A stretch of 38,375 nt of DNA from Discostella pseudostelligera (lineage: Eukaryota; Bacillariophyta; Thalassiosirophyceae; Thalassiosirales; Thalassiosiraceae): contig JALLBK010000224.1 of NCBI GenBank assembly GCA_036940085.1, positions 1 to 38,375 of the forward strand. Direction: 5' to 3'. The notes beneath the pieces are model-generated. The model ran no database searches, had not been told where the DNA came from, and saw nothing but the letters and a program-made list of their open reading frames with translations. The position numbers and the translations under genes were made by a program. This document shows positions 21,384 to 31,552 of the stretch, in pieces. Every line of letters starts with the position of its first letter. The stretch's first letter is position 1.

Positions 21384-22787
21384 ATGGTCGAAGCACGCTC
21401 CTTCCTCTTCAGCTCTGAATCCGTCAACGAAGGCCATCCTGACAAATTATGCGATCAAGTCTCCGACGCTGTCCTCGATGCTTGTCTTGCCGCCGACCCA
21501 CTCAGTAAGGTGGCATGCGAGACCGCCACCAAGGACAATATGGTCATGGTATTCGGAGAGATCTCCACCGCGGCGAATTTGGACTATGAGACCATTGTTC
21601 GAAACCAAGTCCGTGAGATTGGCTTCAGTTCCTTTGTCGATGATTTGAGCAGCGTGGATTCCAAGGGGCTCAGTTGGGAGACCTGTGAGGTATTGGTTCG
21701 GATCAACAAACAATCTCCCGATATTGCCGGAGGTGTCCATGTTGGGAAAGATGATATGGATGTAGGCGCGGGCGATCAGGGGATTATGTTTGGATATGCT
21801 TCCGATGAGACGGAAAGTTGCATGCCACTCACTCATTTGCTGGCCAACAAGCTCGGGAAGCAATTGACCGATGTACGCAAGGATGGAAGTTTGTGGTGGC
21901 TTCGTCCCGATGGAAAGACTCAGGTGACCATTGCGTATGATCAACTTGCCGATGGAAGTGTCGTCCCGACCAAGATTCATACGGTGCTCATTAGCACTCA
22001 GCATGCCGAGCCACTCAAGGCTCAGAGGTCGAAGGAACAAGATGGGAAGGACAATCGACCGGCATGGACGGGTCCTGAGGAATACGCGCCTAGTATGGCA
22101 GAAATGAATAATTTGATTCATGATCATGTCATTCTCAAGACGTTGGAATCGATTACCCTCAAGAACGGGGAGAGTGCACTTTCTATCTACAATCGGGATG
22201 AGTGTCATGTGCACTTGAACCCCTCGGGAAAATTCATCATTGGTGGTCCTCAAGGTGATGCAGGATTGACGGGACGAAAGATTATTATTGATACCTATGG
22301 AGGATGGGGTGCCCATGGTGGAGGAGCTTTCAGTGGAAAGGATCCTACCAAGGTTGATCGTAGTGCGGCCTATGCTTGTCGATGGATGGCCAAGAGTATT
22401 GTTGCCGCCGGTTTGTGCAAACGTGCCTTGGTCCAACTCTCCTATGCCATTGGTGTTGCCAAACCCCTCAGTCTCTTCGTCGAAACCTACGGTACCGAAA
22501 AGGAGGGATTGACCGCCCAGGCTATTACCGATATTGTCAAACTTGAATTTGATTGTCGTCCCGGTGCCTTGGCACGGGATTTGCAACTCCGTGAACCCAA
22601 GTACAATAAGACTGCGGCCTATTGTCACTTTGGACGAGAGAGTTATGTCGATGAGAGTGGAAAGAAGTTCTTTTCGTGGGAGGATCCGGTCGAGTTGAAG
22701 AGCAAGTATGGGAGTGTGACGGCCAGTGAGGTGGAGGAGATGGTGAAGGCGAATCAGGAGGCGATTTTGAAGAAGTGGGTGGATTAA
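21384..22787 (+). CDS. S-adenosylmethionine synthetase (methionine adenosyltransferase)
   Basis: A 467-residue, intronless enzyme that makes S-adenosylmethionine from methionine and ATP in the cytosol. The start is the ATG of [21 protein letters not shown]; a TTG 28 codons earlier is not used. Diagnostic motifs are [17 protein letters not shown] (ATP and methionine binding), [16 protein letters not shown] (signature 1), [18 protein letters not shown] and GGGAFSGKD (signature 2). The family norm is about 390-400 residues. The excess is an insertion around [23 protein letters not shown] before the central NPSGKF motif, plus a C-terminal extension after HFGRESY. The codon pattern is strongly biased (GTC/ATT/AAG), which suggests high expression. 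Diatoms are known to carry either canonical MAT or a divergent MATX; the intact signatures here favour canonical MAT, but a tree would be needed. Confidence 0.95.
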   Translation: MVEARSFLFSSESVNEGHPDKLCDQVSDAVLDACLAADPLSKVACETATKDNMVMVFGEISTAANLDYETIVRNQVREIGFSSFVDDLSSVDSKGLSWETCEVLVRINKQSPDIAGGVHVGKDDMDVGAGDQGIMFGYASDETESCMPLTHLLANKLGKQLTDVRKDGSLWWLRPDGKTQVTIAYDQLADGSVVPTKIHTVLISTQHAEPLKAQRSKEQDGKDNRPAWTGPEEYAPSMAEMNNLIHDHVILKTLESITLKNGESALSIYNRDECHVHLNPSGKFIIGGPQGDAGLTGRKIIIDTYGGWGAHGGGAFSGKDPTKVDRSAAYACRWMAKSIVAAGLCKRALVQLSYAIGVAKPLSLFVETYGTEKEGLTAQAITDIVKLEFDCRPGALARDLQLREPKYNKTAAYCHFGRESYVDESGKKFFSWEDPVELKSKYGSVTASEVEEMVKANQEAILKKWVD

Positions 22788-22880
22788 CTTTAGTTGATAG
22801 GTAGTGAGATAGGGAGGGAGGAAGAGAGATTGGTTTTACTTGCATTACTGTTCGAACAGCGGATTATTCCCGCTCGGGAT

Positions 22881-22904
22881 GGGAGACGGGGGGCGGGGGC
22901 GGGG
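22881..22904 (+). other. G-quadruplex-type G tract in SAM synthetase 3' flank
   Basis: GGG, GGGGGG, GGGGG and GGGG runs separated by 1-4 bases. In the transcript it would fall in the 3' UTR, where it could affect 3'-end formation or stability; this is inference only. Confidence 0.5.
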
Positions 22905-23039
22905 CGTACTGCAACCTGTAGTGTCAGCTCAATGCTAAACTAATCTTGGAGTGGCAAGATAACGTCTCTAGGAAGATTACGTCTATGAGCCTCGAGGGAG
23001 CGACGTGATAGATTCGAAACTGGCAACTTCTCGGCATCG

Positions 23040-23430
23040 GGTCCTCCTCTTTCACTACAATCACCACCAGTGTTGGTGTTATGTAGATGAATTTGCCCGT
23101 AAGATTTCTATTCTTACTTTCCATGGGCTAACATCTAACAATGAACCCTGGTGATTCGGGACCTCCTCTTAACTTATATTTCTTTGGCTGACAATGAGCC
23201 GAGGAATGAGTGTGGCGAGAATGCTCCATGGCTCGTAAGCGCCGAGCTGATTCGACAATGATGACGGTGATCATCAACATCATCAGCATTCCTCACGACC
23301 GTGAAGTTTCAGGAGGAACATTCGATGTACATACCTAGTAACTTGGAACCTCCTCTTCTCTCGCACCACCTCCATCAGCGTTGACGACAGATGCCCACAA
23401 AATCATATTTACACCGCTGACAACATGGGC
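23040..23430 (-). pseudogene. Degenerate tandem copies of the 3' end of the channel gene
   Basis: TTGGCTGACAAT (23184-23195) and TGATTCGACAATG (23248-23260), with CGAGGA and GCTCCATGGC between them, align in order to the gene at 23611-23692. On the minus strand the copy reads LSNQLGAY...PRLIVSQRNIS, against LSNQPGAF...PRSIVSPSNLS in the gene. A second match, CTCACGACCGTGAAG...GGAACAT (23292-23327), aligns to the gene end at 23508-23535. CCTCCTCTT recurs at 23043, 23162 and 23349, and GCTGACAA recurs near 23420, pointing to two or three units. All copies are interrupted. Confidence 0.6.
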
Positions 23431-23498
23431 ATTCAATGGAGCGTCCTACCATTAAAGCGTATGTGGGAGAGGAATCAATACTCAATTTCCATAATTCA

Positions 23499-26400
23499 TC
23501 ATATTTCTTCACGAGTATGAAGTCTCTGAAGGAACATGGACACTGGTGACGCCTCCGGACCTACCCCCCCTTCTCCACCTCTCTCGTCTACAAGATCACT
23601 TAAATTACTTGGGCTGACAATCGATCGAGGAGTGTGCTGTGCCGAAAAGCTCATGGCACGTCTCATAAACGCACCCGGTTGATTCGACAATGTCGGAGAA
23701 TCACTTCCACTCATGCCATTAAAAGACATCTCTCGGTTGTACGAGGTGGGTGAAGAATTCATTTCAGTACCACCGACACCACCACCAAATTTGGACACGT
23801 CGGCATATCCAAGCATGTCATCATTCTCGCTCGGGATAACCACTGCCGGCTCGGCCGTGAGTATATTCGTGGCACCTCCGGCAATGCAAACGGGGATGTA
23901 CGCGGCCTTATGCGCATCGACTAGGAATTGACGAAATTCTTCCCGTTTCTCCACCGAGGTTGGGATGGTATTGTCCCATCCGTCGAGCAGGGATGTTTGC
24001 AGCAGTCCGGCATCGTCGTAGGCTCTCCGAAAGCGCTTGATTAGAAAGTTGCGATATAGGTAGGTTGGTATTGAGGGTATGGCTGCAATTATGGCAGGAC
24101 CAAATCTATAGAGACCGAAGGAATGCAGTACGTGCAGTGCAGGGATGCATGAGACAATGAGAGGAAAGAACGTGGATCGATGATAAGCAAGAAGTTGGGT
24201 TCTTCGAGTGTTCAAAGTCAGATGATCGAATACTTACGCATCTCGTAGCAACATTTGCAGAGTGAGGAGGAACTGCCCCATGAACAGAGATGTAATCAGC
24301 ATGTCGGATAGGAAGGGCCAACGTTCTCCTCCAGAGTCAAACTTGGGTCGATACACGAAGATGCAATTCCTTCTCCATAATGGAACACAAACCAGATAGT
24401 AAAGGAGCGCCACAGGCGCAACGAGTGGTGATTGCGGAGCAAGTGCAACAACACATAAAAACACCACGCCTCCATCGACATAAATTCGGTAGGGTATTGG
24501 TCCTCCCGGTCCTCCACCCATGACACAACGCGCGCAACATTTCATACCAAGACAGCCGAAGATGAAAGAGTTGATCTGCAAGAGATACTGCAATGGCAAT
24601 GTCATCTGACAGAGTAAACATGGCGAAATGATATTTGTGAGATAATGAAAAGATGGATTGATCTGCGAGTGAGCAGTATTAGCCTTACCGTGGTTCTGAC
24701 AATAATCCAGTTGAGCCATGTAGCAGCAGTGGTTAATGGAGTCTGAGCGGCAATGTTTTCCATGAGCACTTCAATGCTTTGCTCCAAGTTATCGAATCTG
24801 TGAAAGGTGAGGGATTGAGACGAAATTATGGAGGTAAGGACGATCATACGGAGCCGATACGGGATAACACTCACCTGTGATCCAAAATATTGATAGCTGC
24901 ATCCGCAAGGCCCGTGAAGACAAAGGCCGTCACCAGCATGAAATACCAGTAATATTGTAGAGCAAATTTCTCTGCTTCTTGGACAGACGTTGCTTGCGAT
25001 CCAGAATTGGCAATGGCCTTAAACATCACGGGGCAAATGGCGAAGAATGCCGTGTATAAAAGAGCCGACACCAACCCTGACATAATTTCGGCAGAAAGAT
25101 ACTTTGATTGATTCAACCATTCCTGCAGACCAGGCAATGTTTTCTGCAAGGTCTGCGGAGCCACCAGACTCTGAGCAGTGGTGATGGGAATGGTATAAAA
25201 GACGTAAATGAAAACCAATGACGCCAGTGCAATGTACCGTCGCAGCATTAGCTGGTTGTTGTTGATGTTCAAAGTCACTGGTCGGCAACATCCACGACAA
25301 GTGATAATGTCACACGGAGCTGAGTCGGCAAGAGGTGGGACAGGAACGGTCTCCACAGAGAGCCATCGCTGAACTCCTCGACCATCGGCAAGACAGTGTC
25401 GGGCTGCCACCGATGCTTGGCGTGATGAAAATGTGACCACAGCATATGTTGAGTCCTTTGCCAGTGTGGAAGTGAGGGGGTCAGTCTTTCCTTTCGTCCA
25501 TCTACCGACTGCCTTCAATGTTGATAGAAAATCAGACTTCACTGCAGCGGAAAAAGACTTGAAACTTGGCTTTACCCAAACACCTGTTTCAATGTCTCTT
25601 TTATTTCTGCTGCTGCTTTCATCATCGGCATCTGTTGTTCTTAAAATGGAATTCACTTGATTCCACTGATTACTTGCTTGTGAAATATCCGCCTCGGAGT
25701 ATGCAGATTGTGCTGTGTTCGCTCGACGCCGCAGAGTAGGAACTGTGGATTGATATTTACTCAGTTTCGGTGATGCGTCATCCTCGTCATGTGTTGTGGC
25801 ACTATCAAAGAAGAATCGGCCCTCCGAATTCATACGCAAGATATTGTTACTCCGAGAACTCGTTGGAAGAATGGGAGATTTGCCACTCATAGTTGATTCG
25901 CACGATGTTTCAGCTACTGCTGGCAGAGGTCGGAAGTAGTCGTTCGACTGAGGAGGAGAAGCAATCATATCATTGCCCATATTCGCCTCCCATCCGACTG
26001 TCGACGGGGGTAAGGCCGATCCACGGAAAACCCGTGTTTCTTCATCAAGATTGTTTGTTGTCCTCTCAGGTATTGAGTAGGGTGCGCCTGCTTCGAGCAA
26101 GTCATCAGCGACGCCTCGTCCACCTCCATTCATCCTGACACTATCCGAGGACGAGTATTCGGGAAACTGTCCATCCCTCGATGCAGTTCTTTGCTGAAGC
26201 ACAAAATCAGTCACACCCGAATTATCTTCCCTCAGTGGCTTCCTTATGGCCTTGTCGCCAACGTCCACAATCGATACGGCCGCCTTCATTTGAGCACATT
26301 GCAACTCATACTGTGCCTTTTCCAAACGAATAATAGTTGCATCCTCCATTTCCAAGAGTCTATCAATTGGAAGTCTTCGTACGCGACCTTCGCAGCACCC

Positions 26401-29028
26401 ATTTGGACAACAGGCGGCGGCACCTTGGGCCATTTCTCGTGAATATACCGCTTGTTGCTCAGGGCCGTAATTTAAGGATCGAAAGATTAGATATCCTACA
26501 TCTGAGGAAGTTTCCGCTTGCTTTCCCACCCCTCCTAGATGTTGAGCCATCTTACTCTGGTGCTGCGGATGTCCACCGTCTTCGTCTTCTCGATACTGTG
26601 GAGGAGAAGATGGAATGTTGTCGTGAAGAAAGGTCACCTTCGCCCTCGATGGTGCATTGTTTTGAGTAACGTCGTCTGTGTCGTTCGTCATCTCTCTATT
26701 CGAATTGGTGGGTTTGAACACGGACGATGATGATGACGACTTGGCACTTGCACTTGCACTTGCACCACCACATTCTTCATCCACGTCGTCAATGTCATAG
26801 TAGCGCTGAATCAAAATAAAACAATGACGTCAACGCACTTCCCAATAAAACAAGCATCTCAAGTTCCACGCCAATTATACTCTTACCTTCTCTTTAATCA
26901 CCTGCCGAATAAATCGTAATCTTCGCAATGCCGCCGCAGCCGAATACCACTTCCTCCAAGCCTTCGCTAACTCCGGCGCACCGGGTAAGATAGTCACGGC
27001 CACAACACTCGAACTAAAACCCGGTTGATTCGGTACGCAATGATCAAAGAAGGTAGTCGCCACGGCCAATTGCCAATCGATGCTTGCCCTTTTCGAGAAC
27101 CCAAGTGCCGTTTGCATATCTTTGGAATTGACCACTTCATCGGGTAGCGACGGTAATCCACCCACTAAGACACTGTAGAGTTCAATATTGGGGACGGTAT
27201 CACGATGTTCCGGGTGGGGAATCCATGGTTCTCGATCCTGCTTCTTCTTCTTCGTGTGTCTTACAGCATCCTTCTCCATCGATTTTCGTCGTGGACAGGA
27301 GAGTGCTGTCGTTCTATCCTCCTCCTCCTCGTCGGAATGCTCATCATCCAGCGTTTCATCCTCCCCACCAGGATGATTGAACACCGTCCGATCCAACTCC
27401 GCCATACGATTGCCATAATGATCGGCCTCTAGGTAATACACCCTCCTCAAAACTAAATTCTCCCTCCACTCTCTCTTAATGTTCTTGAGTGTGAAGTAGG
27501 TAATGTACCATGTACATACTGCAATGGCATACAAACGCAATAGGTGGAGTGTGGATTGATTCGTCCAAAATATGTTCCAGAAGCCTGCATCCTCCGTCGT
27601 CACTGTTGTTTGGGTAGTAGTAGTAGTGCTATTGGTGATGTTATCCTCCATTCGAAAATATGAAACCACATTCGCAATCGTCGTTCGTCCATAATTCGTT
27701 AATCCATTATTGCACTTCACCTCCTCACATGCCGTGATATTCATGGGCAAGATGATGCCAATGCATAAGACGCATGCTACGGCAGTAACACGCAAACATA
27801 ATGCATGATATCGAAATAATACAATGGCATCTAAATTCACACCGAGGAGTTTGCCCTCCATGCCCTTGGAACGGGTGCCAGTGCCGGGAATGCCGCGGAG
27901 CATGCGGTCGTAGGAGAGGTGGAGTGTCCATGGGATCCAACCTAGGAAGGGATTGCCACGATCTTGGGGATGGAGTGGTGCTGGTGATGATATTGTTGTT
28001 GCTCCTGGTGGTGGTGGGGATGGTGGAGTAGGTAGTAAATACTTGTTGTTGAAGTTGTTGTTGACATTGTTGTTGCTGGTGGGGAAGTCAACCACCGACA
28101 TGAAAGTTCCATTGTTGGCATTTGCATTAGTAGTTGCATTAGTGGTGGTAAATGGATCGGCATTGACTTCTACTCCACCTCGCCTCCTCCTTGTACTACC
28201 TCCCCACATTCTTGAGTCATTATTGGATGCATTAATAGAAGTCGACGTCGAATTGCTCTTGAACACGTGCTGATTTTGTTGTTGTTGCAGTTGCGGACGG
28301 TGATGTAACTGTTGGGCTGACGGTTGTTGTTTCCAAAGGTCTGCCATAGATTTATTTATGGATGATGATGATGGTGGTGGTGGTCGAGTTGTTAGTTCTT
28401 GACGAGGCATCTCCAAAAAGTCTGCTGCTGTTATCACCGCTGCTGCGTTTGCATTTGTATCGGCGGCTGTCGATGATGATTTATTGCCAACAAATTTGTC
28501 TTCATCGACTTTTCCCCACCATTTTATTACTTTTATCCTCCATTGAGAAATAATTGCCCCAGCATTGGTACTACTACTTGCAGCATCGCTCCCTGCCGCC
28601 ACCACCCCAGCCCCAGCCCCACTGACATTGCCATTGCCACTGCTGCCATTGCCATCATTGTTGTTGTGATTGTAATTATTCACACCATTTATTCTCTTCT
28701 TCTTCTTCTTTCGTTTCCGCTCCGCATAAATCTCACGCCGACTCCTCCATATCGTATTGGGATGTCGCATCGTACATCGTGGCGCAATGTTGGTATGCCG
28801 ACTTAACAATGCCAGGCCAAAGGCCAGTATGGACACTGTGGAGACACATAGACCGCCGACGAGAGTTAAGCCAATGGCTTGGAGAGTAATGCCGTGATAA
28901 TGTTGGACGTTGATGGGGATGGAAGTGGTCGTTGTTGTCGTGGTAGTAGTGCTGCTGGTGCTACTGGTACTACTAGTGCTGCTAGTGCTGCTAGTACTAC
29001 TGGAAGTCGAGTTCATGTTGTCTTTCAT
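23499..29028 (-). CDS. OSCA/TMEM63 (CSC1-like) cation channel family protein (5 exons)
   Basis: Exons 29028-26887, 26805-24875, 24797-24689, 24605-24238 and 24105-23499 (introns 81, 77, 83 and 132 bp) join in phase to 1718 residues. The N terminus has a Ser/Thr tract, then TM1 (LQAIGLTLVGGLCVSTVSILAFGLAL). A low-complexity insert of about 250 residues follows, then FLGWIPWTLHLSYD...LGVNLDAIVLFRYHALCL and GIILPMNITA, the usual start of the family. IELYSVLVGGLP begins the cytosolic loop, which here is enlarged to more than 500 residues. The 7TM core includes YIALASLVFIYVFYTIPIT, EIMSGLVSALLYTAFFAICPVMF, YYWYFMLVTAFVFTGLADAAINIL, ATWLNWIIVRTT and LAPQSPLVAPVALLYYLVCV...KFDSGGERWPFL. Related proteins are mechanosensitive or osmosensitive cation channels. 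It is about twice the normal length because of disordered inserts. Confidence 0.85.
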
Positions 29029-29562
29029 GGTTCGGCATTGGCATAGGATATCATGTCATGAAAGACTGAATGTAGTTGTTTAGTTGTTTGGATGCACTCT
29101 GCAGAGCGCCGCCCTGCATGCGGTTCATTGTGAACGTAGATGTAGAATAGTATCGTAGGTGAATGTGCTGCATCTTGGATTTGGCGGGAAGAAAAGTGTG
29201 GCGAAAGATTGGCGGGAAGACAAGTCATACGGTCTCCATCCGCCTCGCTCTCCCACCTCCCACCCACTCTCTCTCTAGAGGAGAAACTCACTCTCTCCTC
29301 TTCATGTGTAGTAGACGTGTGGTGACTGGTGACACCATCATCTGGCAAACGACGAAAGCTATAAGATAGCCTACAATAAAACAACCTAAATGTATTATGG
29401 ACTAAACACGGTGTGCAGAGAGCATGCATCCGTCTGCTCTGGTCGGGTGGGGGCACTGGACTCTGTCTCTCCTCTTCCACTCTTGCTCAAATGCGATTCT
29501 GTCTCGCCTCTCTGCTCTCCCGCTCTTCCTCAAATCCCAAACAAAATGGACTAACAAATGTA
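29029..29562 (-). promoter_or_regulatory. Promoter region of channel gene with E2F-like pair
   Basis: 534 bp between the bZIP stop and the channel start codon. TGGCGGGAAGAA (29182-29193), GTGGCGAAAG and TGGCGGGAAGAC (29210-29221) lie 154-193 bp before the channel ATG. No gene is supported. Confidence 0.5.
29182..29221 (-). promoter_or_regulatory. Paired E2F-like sites upstream of channel gene
   Basis: Two TGGCGGGAAGA(A/C) words, 28 bp apart, with TGGCGAAA between them. The layout parallels that at 17629-17680. Confidence 0.5.
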
Positions 29563-31323
29563 TCAATCACCCTCCGCAAGCCCCTCATCCACCCCAAACT
29601 CGAACACTGGTCCTCCTCCTCCTCCTCCTCCACCACCACCACCACCCTCTCTCTCACCACCAACGCCGCCGCCCACCGGTACCACATTCACAAAATCCAA
29701 CTTCTCAATAGCCTCGGCATTATGATCGCTCCACAGTAAAAACTTGGACAATTGCGTTGGATTCAATATACTCGTCAACTGACTCGAGAGTTCCTCCACC
29801 CCCTCGTCCAATAGCCACATGTTGGAATTAATCGATTGCAAACAGTCCTCTACCGAAAATAAATCTTGGATTTCATTCATCACAGACGAGGAGGCGGAGG
29901 AAGAAGACGAAGTGTGATGTTGGTATTGTTGTTCCATGAGAGACAATTGGTGAGGAGTGAGATGCAAAAGAGATTGGAGTTCTGATGCGACACTCTTCAT
30001 CTCTTCGTCAATGTGGTTGTTGTTGTTGTTGCTCGAGGATGGTACCATGTCGCCACCGCCACCACCCAAAAAGGATGCACACAATATCCAATTCTCCAAC
30101 TGCACTTCCAATAAATTCCCCACCTGTTCCTTCTGTTGGGTCAATATCGATTGAATTAATTGACGTCGTGCCGTGGGTGTCAATGGTGCCTGCCCTCGTT
30201 CCATGGAGAGGGCCTCAATCAAACCTTCGTATTGTTGATTCTCATTTAACGCATTATTCGGATCCAATACTGCTGATGACGTGGTGGTGACTGATCCTCC
30301 TGCATATGGAACTCCCCAATGATGCATCTTTAATTTCCCCAATGCCGATTCCAAAATCCCCACCTCTCCCTCGTACGAATCCACCAAATTCTTCTTCTTG
30401 AGACGACGTAATCGTGCACTGGCTCGATTCCGTGCCAGTCGCTTCTTGCGCTTGTATTCCTCATCATTATTGTTATTATTGTTGCTTCCCATTGGATAAG
30501 TATTGGTAGTGGTGTAGGAGGACATGTCGGGCATGGACTTGCTTTGTGGAACGGAATTGGATGAAGATGATACCATGGGGGGAGAATGGTGAAAGTTGTT
30601 GTTGTTAGGATGGAGGTTGTTAGGGTGATGATTAAGGTTATATGGGGTAGTTGTTGATGTTGTTGTAGATGGAATGCTGGTAGAATGCGCGTTGCTATTG
30701 TTGTTACTGTTGTAGTAGTTGGTATTGCTGATTGGAACGTCACTGCTGCTGCTACTTCTCCCACTGGTGCTGGCCTTGCTGTTGGCCGATGTGCTGGTGG
30801 CTTCGTTGGCAGTTGTTGAAGCATTACTAGTAGTAGAAGCGGGAGGCACTCCCATTATCATGGAAGAAGATGATAGTACTGTGGATGATACAGATGCCGT
30901 CGCCGGTGGCGCCACTGGCAAGATAGAACTCGCAGTATTCTCCGGCTGGCCATGCTGCTGTTGCGAAGAAGCCCGCGCCCCCGCCTCAGCGCCACGCTTG
31001 TAGGCGTCTTGCAGCATTCGCGCGTATTCATCGGGAGTTGTGGGGAGAGGAGGAGCAGCTTTTGACGAGGACGGTTCGCTGCTGGCGGTGGCAGCGGCAG
31101 CATGTTGTGCAGTAGCAGCGGCAGCGGTGGCAGTGGCGAAGAAGGCGGGAAGCGGCGGGGTTTGCCATTGACCGCGTTGGGCGTGGCGTTTTGCCGCTGA
31201 TGTCGTCATTGAAATGACAGCTCCATCGCCGTCTCGATCTTCGGGGGTGGGGAGGAGACAACGCTCGTCCCGATCAGCGTTGTTGGTGGTGATGTCGGCG
31301 TCCGCGGGGGCGGCCATGGTCAT
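29563..31323 (-). CDS. bZIP transcription factor
   Basis: A single exon of 586 residues. The first ATG (MTMAAPADAD, 31323) is taken as start; a second ATG at 31317 has the better context (ccATGg). The N-terminal half is Ser/Thr/Ala/Asn-rich and disordered. The basic region at about 284-310, KRKKRLARNRASARLRRLKK, has the invariant N-x7-R of bZIP DNA-binding domains. The zipper is short (Y5-L12-L19 spacing in the helix starting LVDSYEGEVGILESALGKL), so partner choice may be limited. The C-terminal region is ordered and unlike the linkers (LTPTARRQLIQSILTQQKEQVGNLLEVQLENWIL; LNPTQLSKFLLWSDHNAEAIEKL) and may be a conserved stramenopile bZIP module; I am not certain. A poly-Gly run and an acidic tail end the protein. 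No PAS/LOV domain is present, so it is not an aureochrome. Confidence 0.85.
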   Translation of the reverse strand: MTMAAPADADITTNNADRDERCLLPTPEDRDGDGAVISMTTSAAKRHAQRGQWQTPPLPAFFATATAAAATAQHAAAATASSEPSSSKAAPPLPTTPDEYARMLQDAYKRGAEAGARASSQQQHGQPENTASSILPVAPPATASVSSTVLSSSSMIMGVPPASTTSNASTTANEATSTSANSKASTSGRSSSSSDVPISNTNYYNSNNNSNAHSTSIPSTTTSTTTPYNLNHHPNNLHPNNNNFHHSPPMVSSSSNSVPQSKSMPDMSSYTTTNTYPMGSNNNNNNDEEYKRKKRLARNRASARLRRLKKKNLVDSYEGEVGILESALGKLKMHHWGVPYAGGSVTTTSSAVLDPNNALNENQQYEGLIEALSMERGQAPLTPTARRQLIQSILTQQKEQVGNLLEVQLENWILCASFLGGGGGDMVPSSSNNNNNHIDEEMKSVASELQSLLHLTPHQLSLMEQQYQHHTSSSSSASSSVMNEIQDLFSVEDCLQSINSNMWLLDEGVEELSSQLTSILNPTQLSKFLLWSDHNAEAIEKLDFVNVVPVGGGVGGEREGGGGGGGGGGGGPVFEFGVDEGLAEGD

Positions 31324-31552
31324 GGTGGTTTTTGTTGCTGTTGGGTGTTGGGGGTCTCTGTGCAACTACAAATATTACTGTGCTTAAGATACTGTGTACG
31401 GGTACGTAGAAACTCTAGAGATACTGCATCTGTACGGTACAATACGATGATGCAGTCTCCCTTCGTTGCCACGTCATCATGACGGTTTCTTCGCTGTTCT
31501 GGTAGGTTATCGTCTCGTCAAAGATTCTTCCCGCCAAATCTCGCCATTGAAG
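31324..31552 (-). promoter_or_regulatory. bZIP gene promoter region with E2F-like site
   Basis: TTCTTCCCGCCA at 31526-31537, followed by TCTCGCCA (31539-31546), lies about 205-225 bp before the bZIP start. The transposon at 31553 inserted immediately behind this pair, so the site sits at the border of the surviving promoter. Confidence 0.45.

Larger units (their letters stand above)
22788..23498. other. Convergent intergenic region of SAM synthetase and channel genes
   Basis: It holds the 3' flanks of both genes. A G-rich tract with quadruplex potential (22881-22904) lies about 95 bp after the SAM synthetase stop. From about 23040 onward there are degenerate copies of the 3' end of the channel gene (listed separately). 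No RNA gene was seen. Confidence 0.5.

Noticed and set aside
21447..22628. 393-codon open frame antisense to SAM synthetase
   Set aside because: It is fully overlapped by a highly conserved enzyme gene whose biased codon use leaves the opposite frame open; its translation has no recognisable motif.
29600..29690. CCT/CCA microsatellite near 29600-29660 as a separate repeat feature
   Set aside because: It encodes the poly-Gly tract of the bZIP protein and is ordinary low-complexity coding sequence here.
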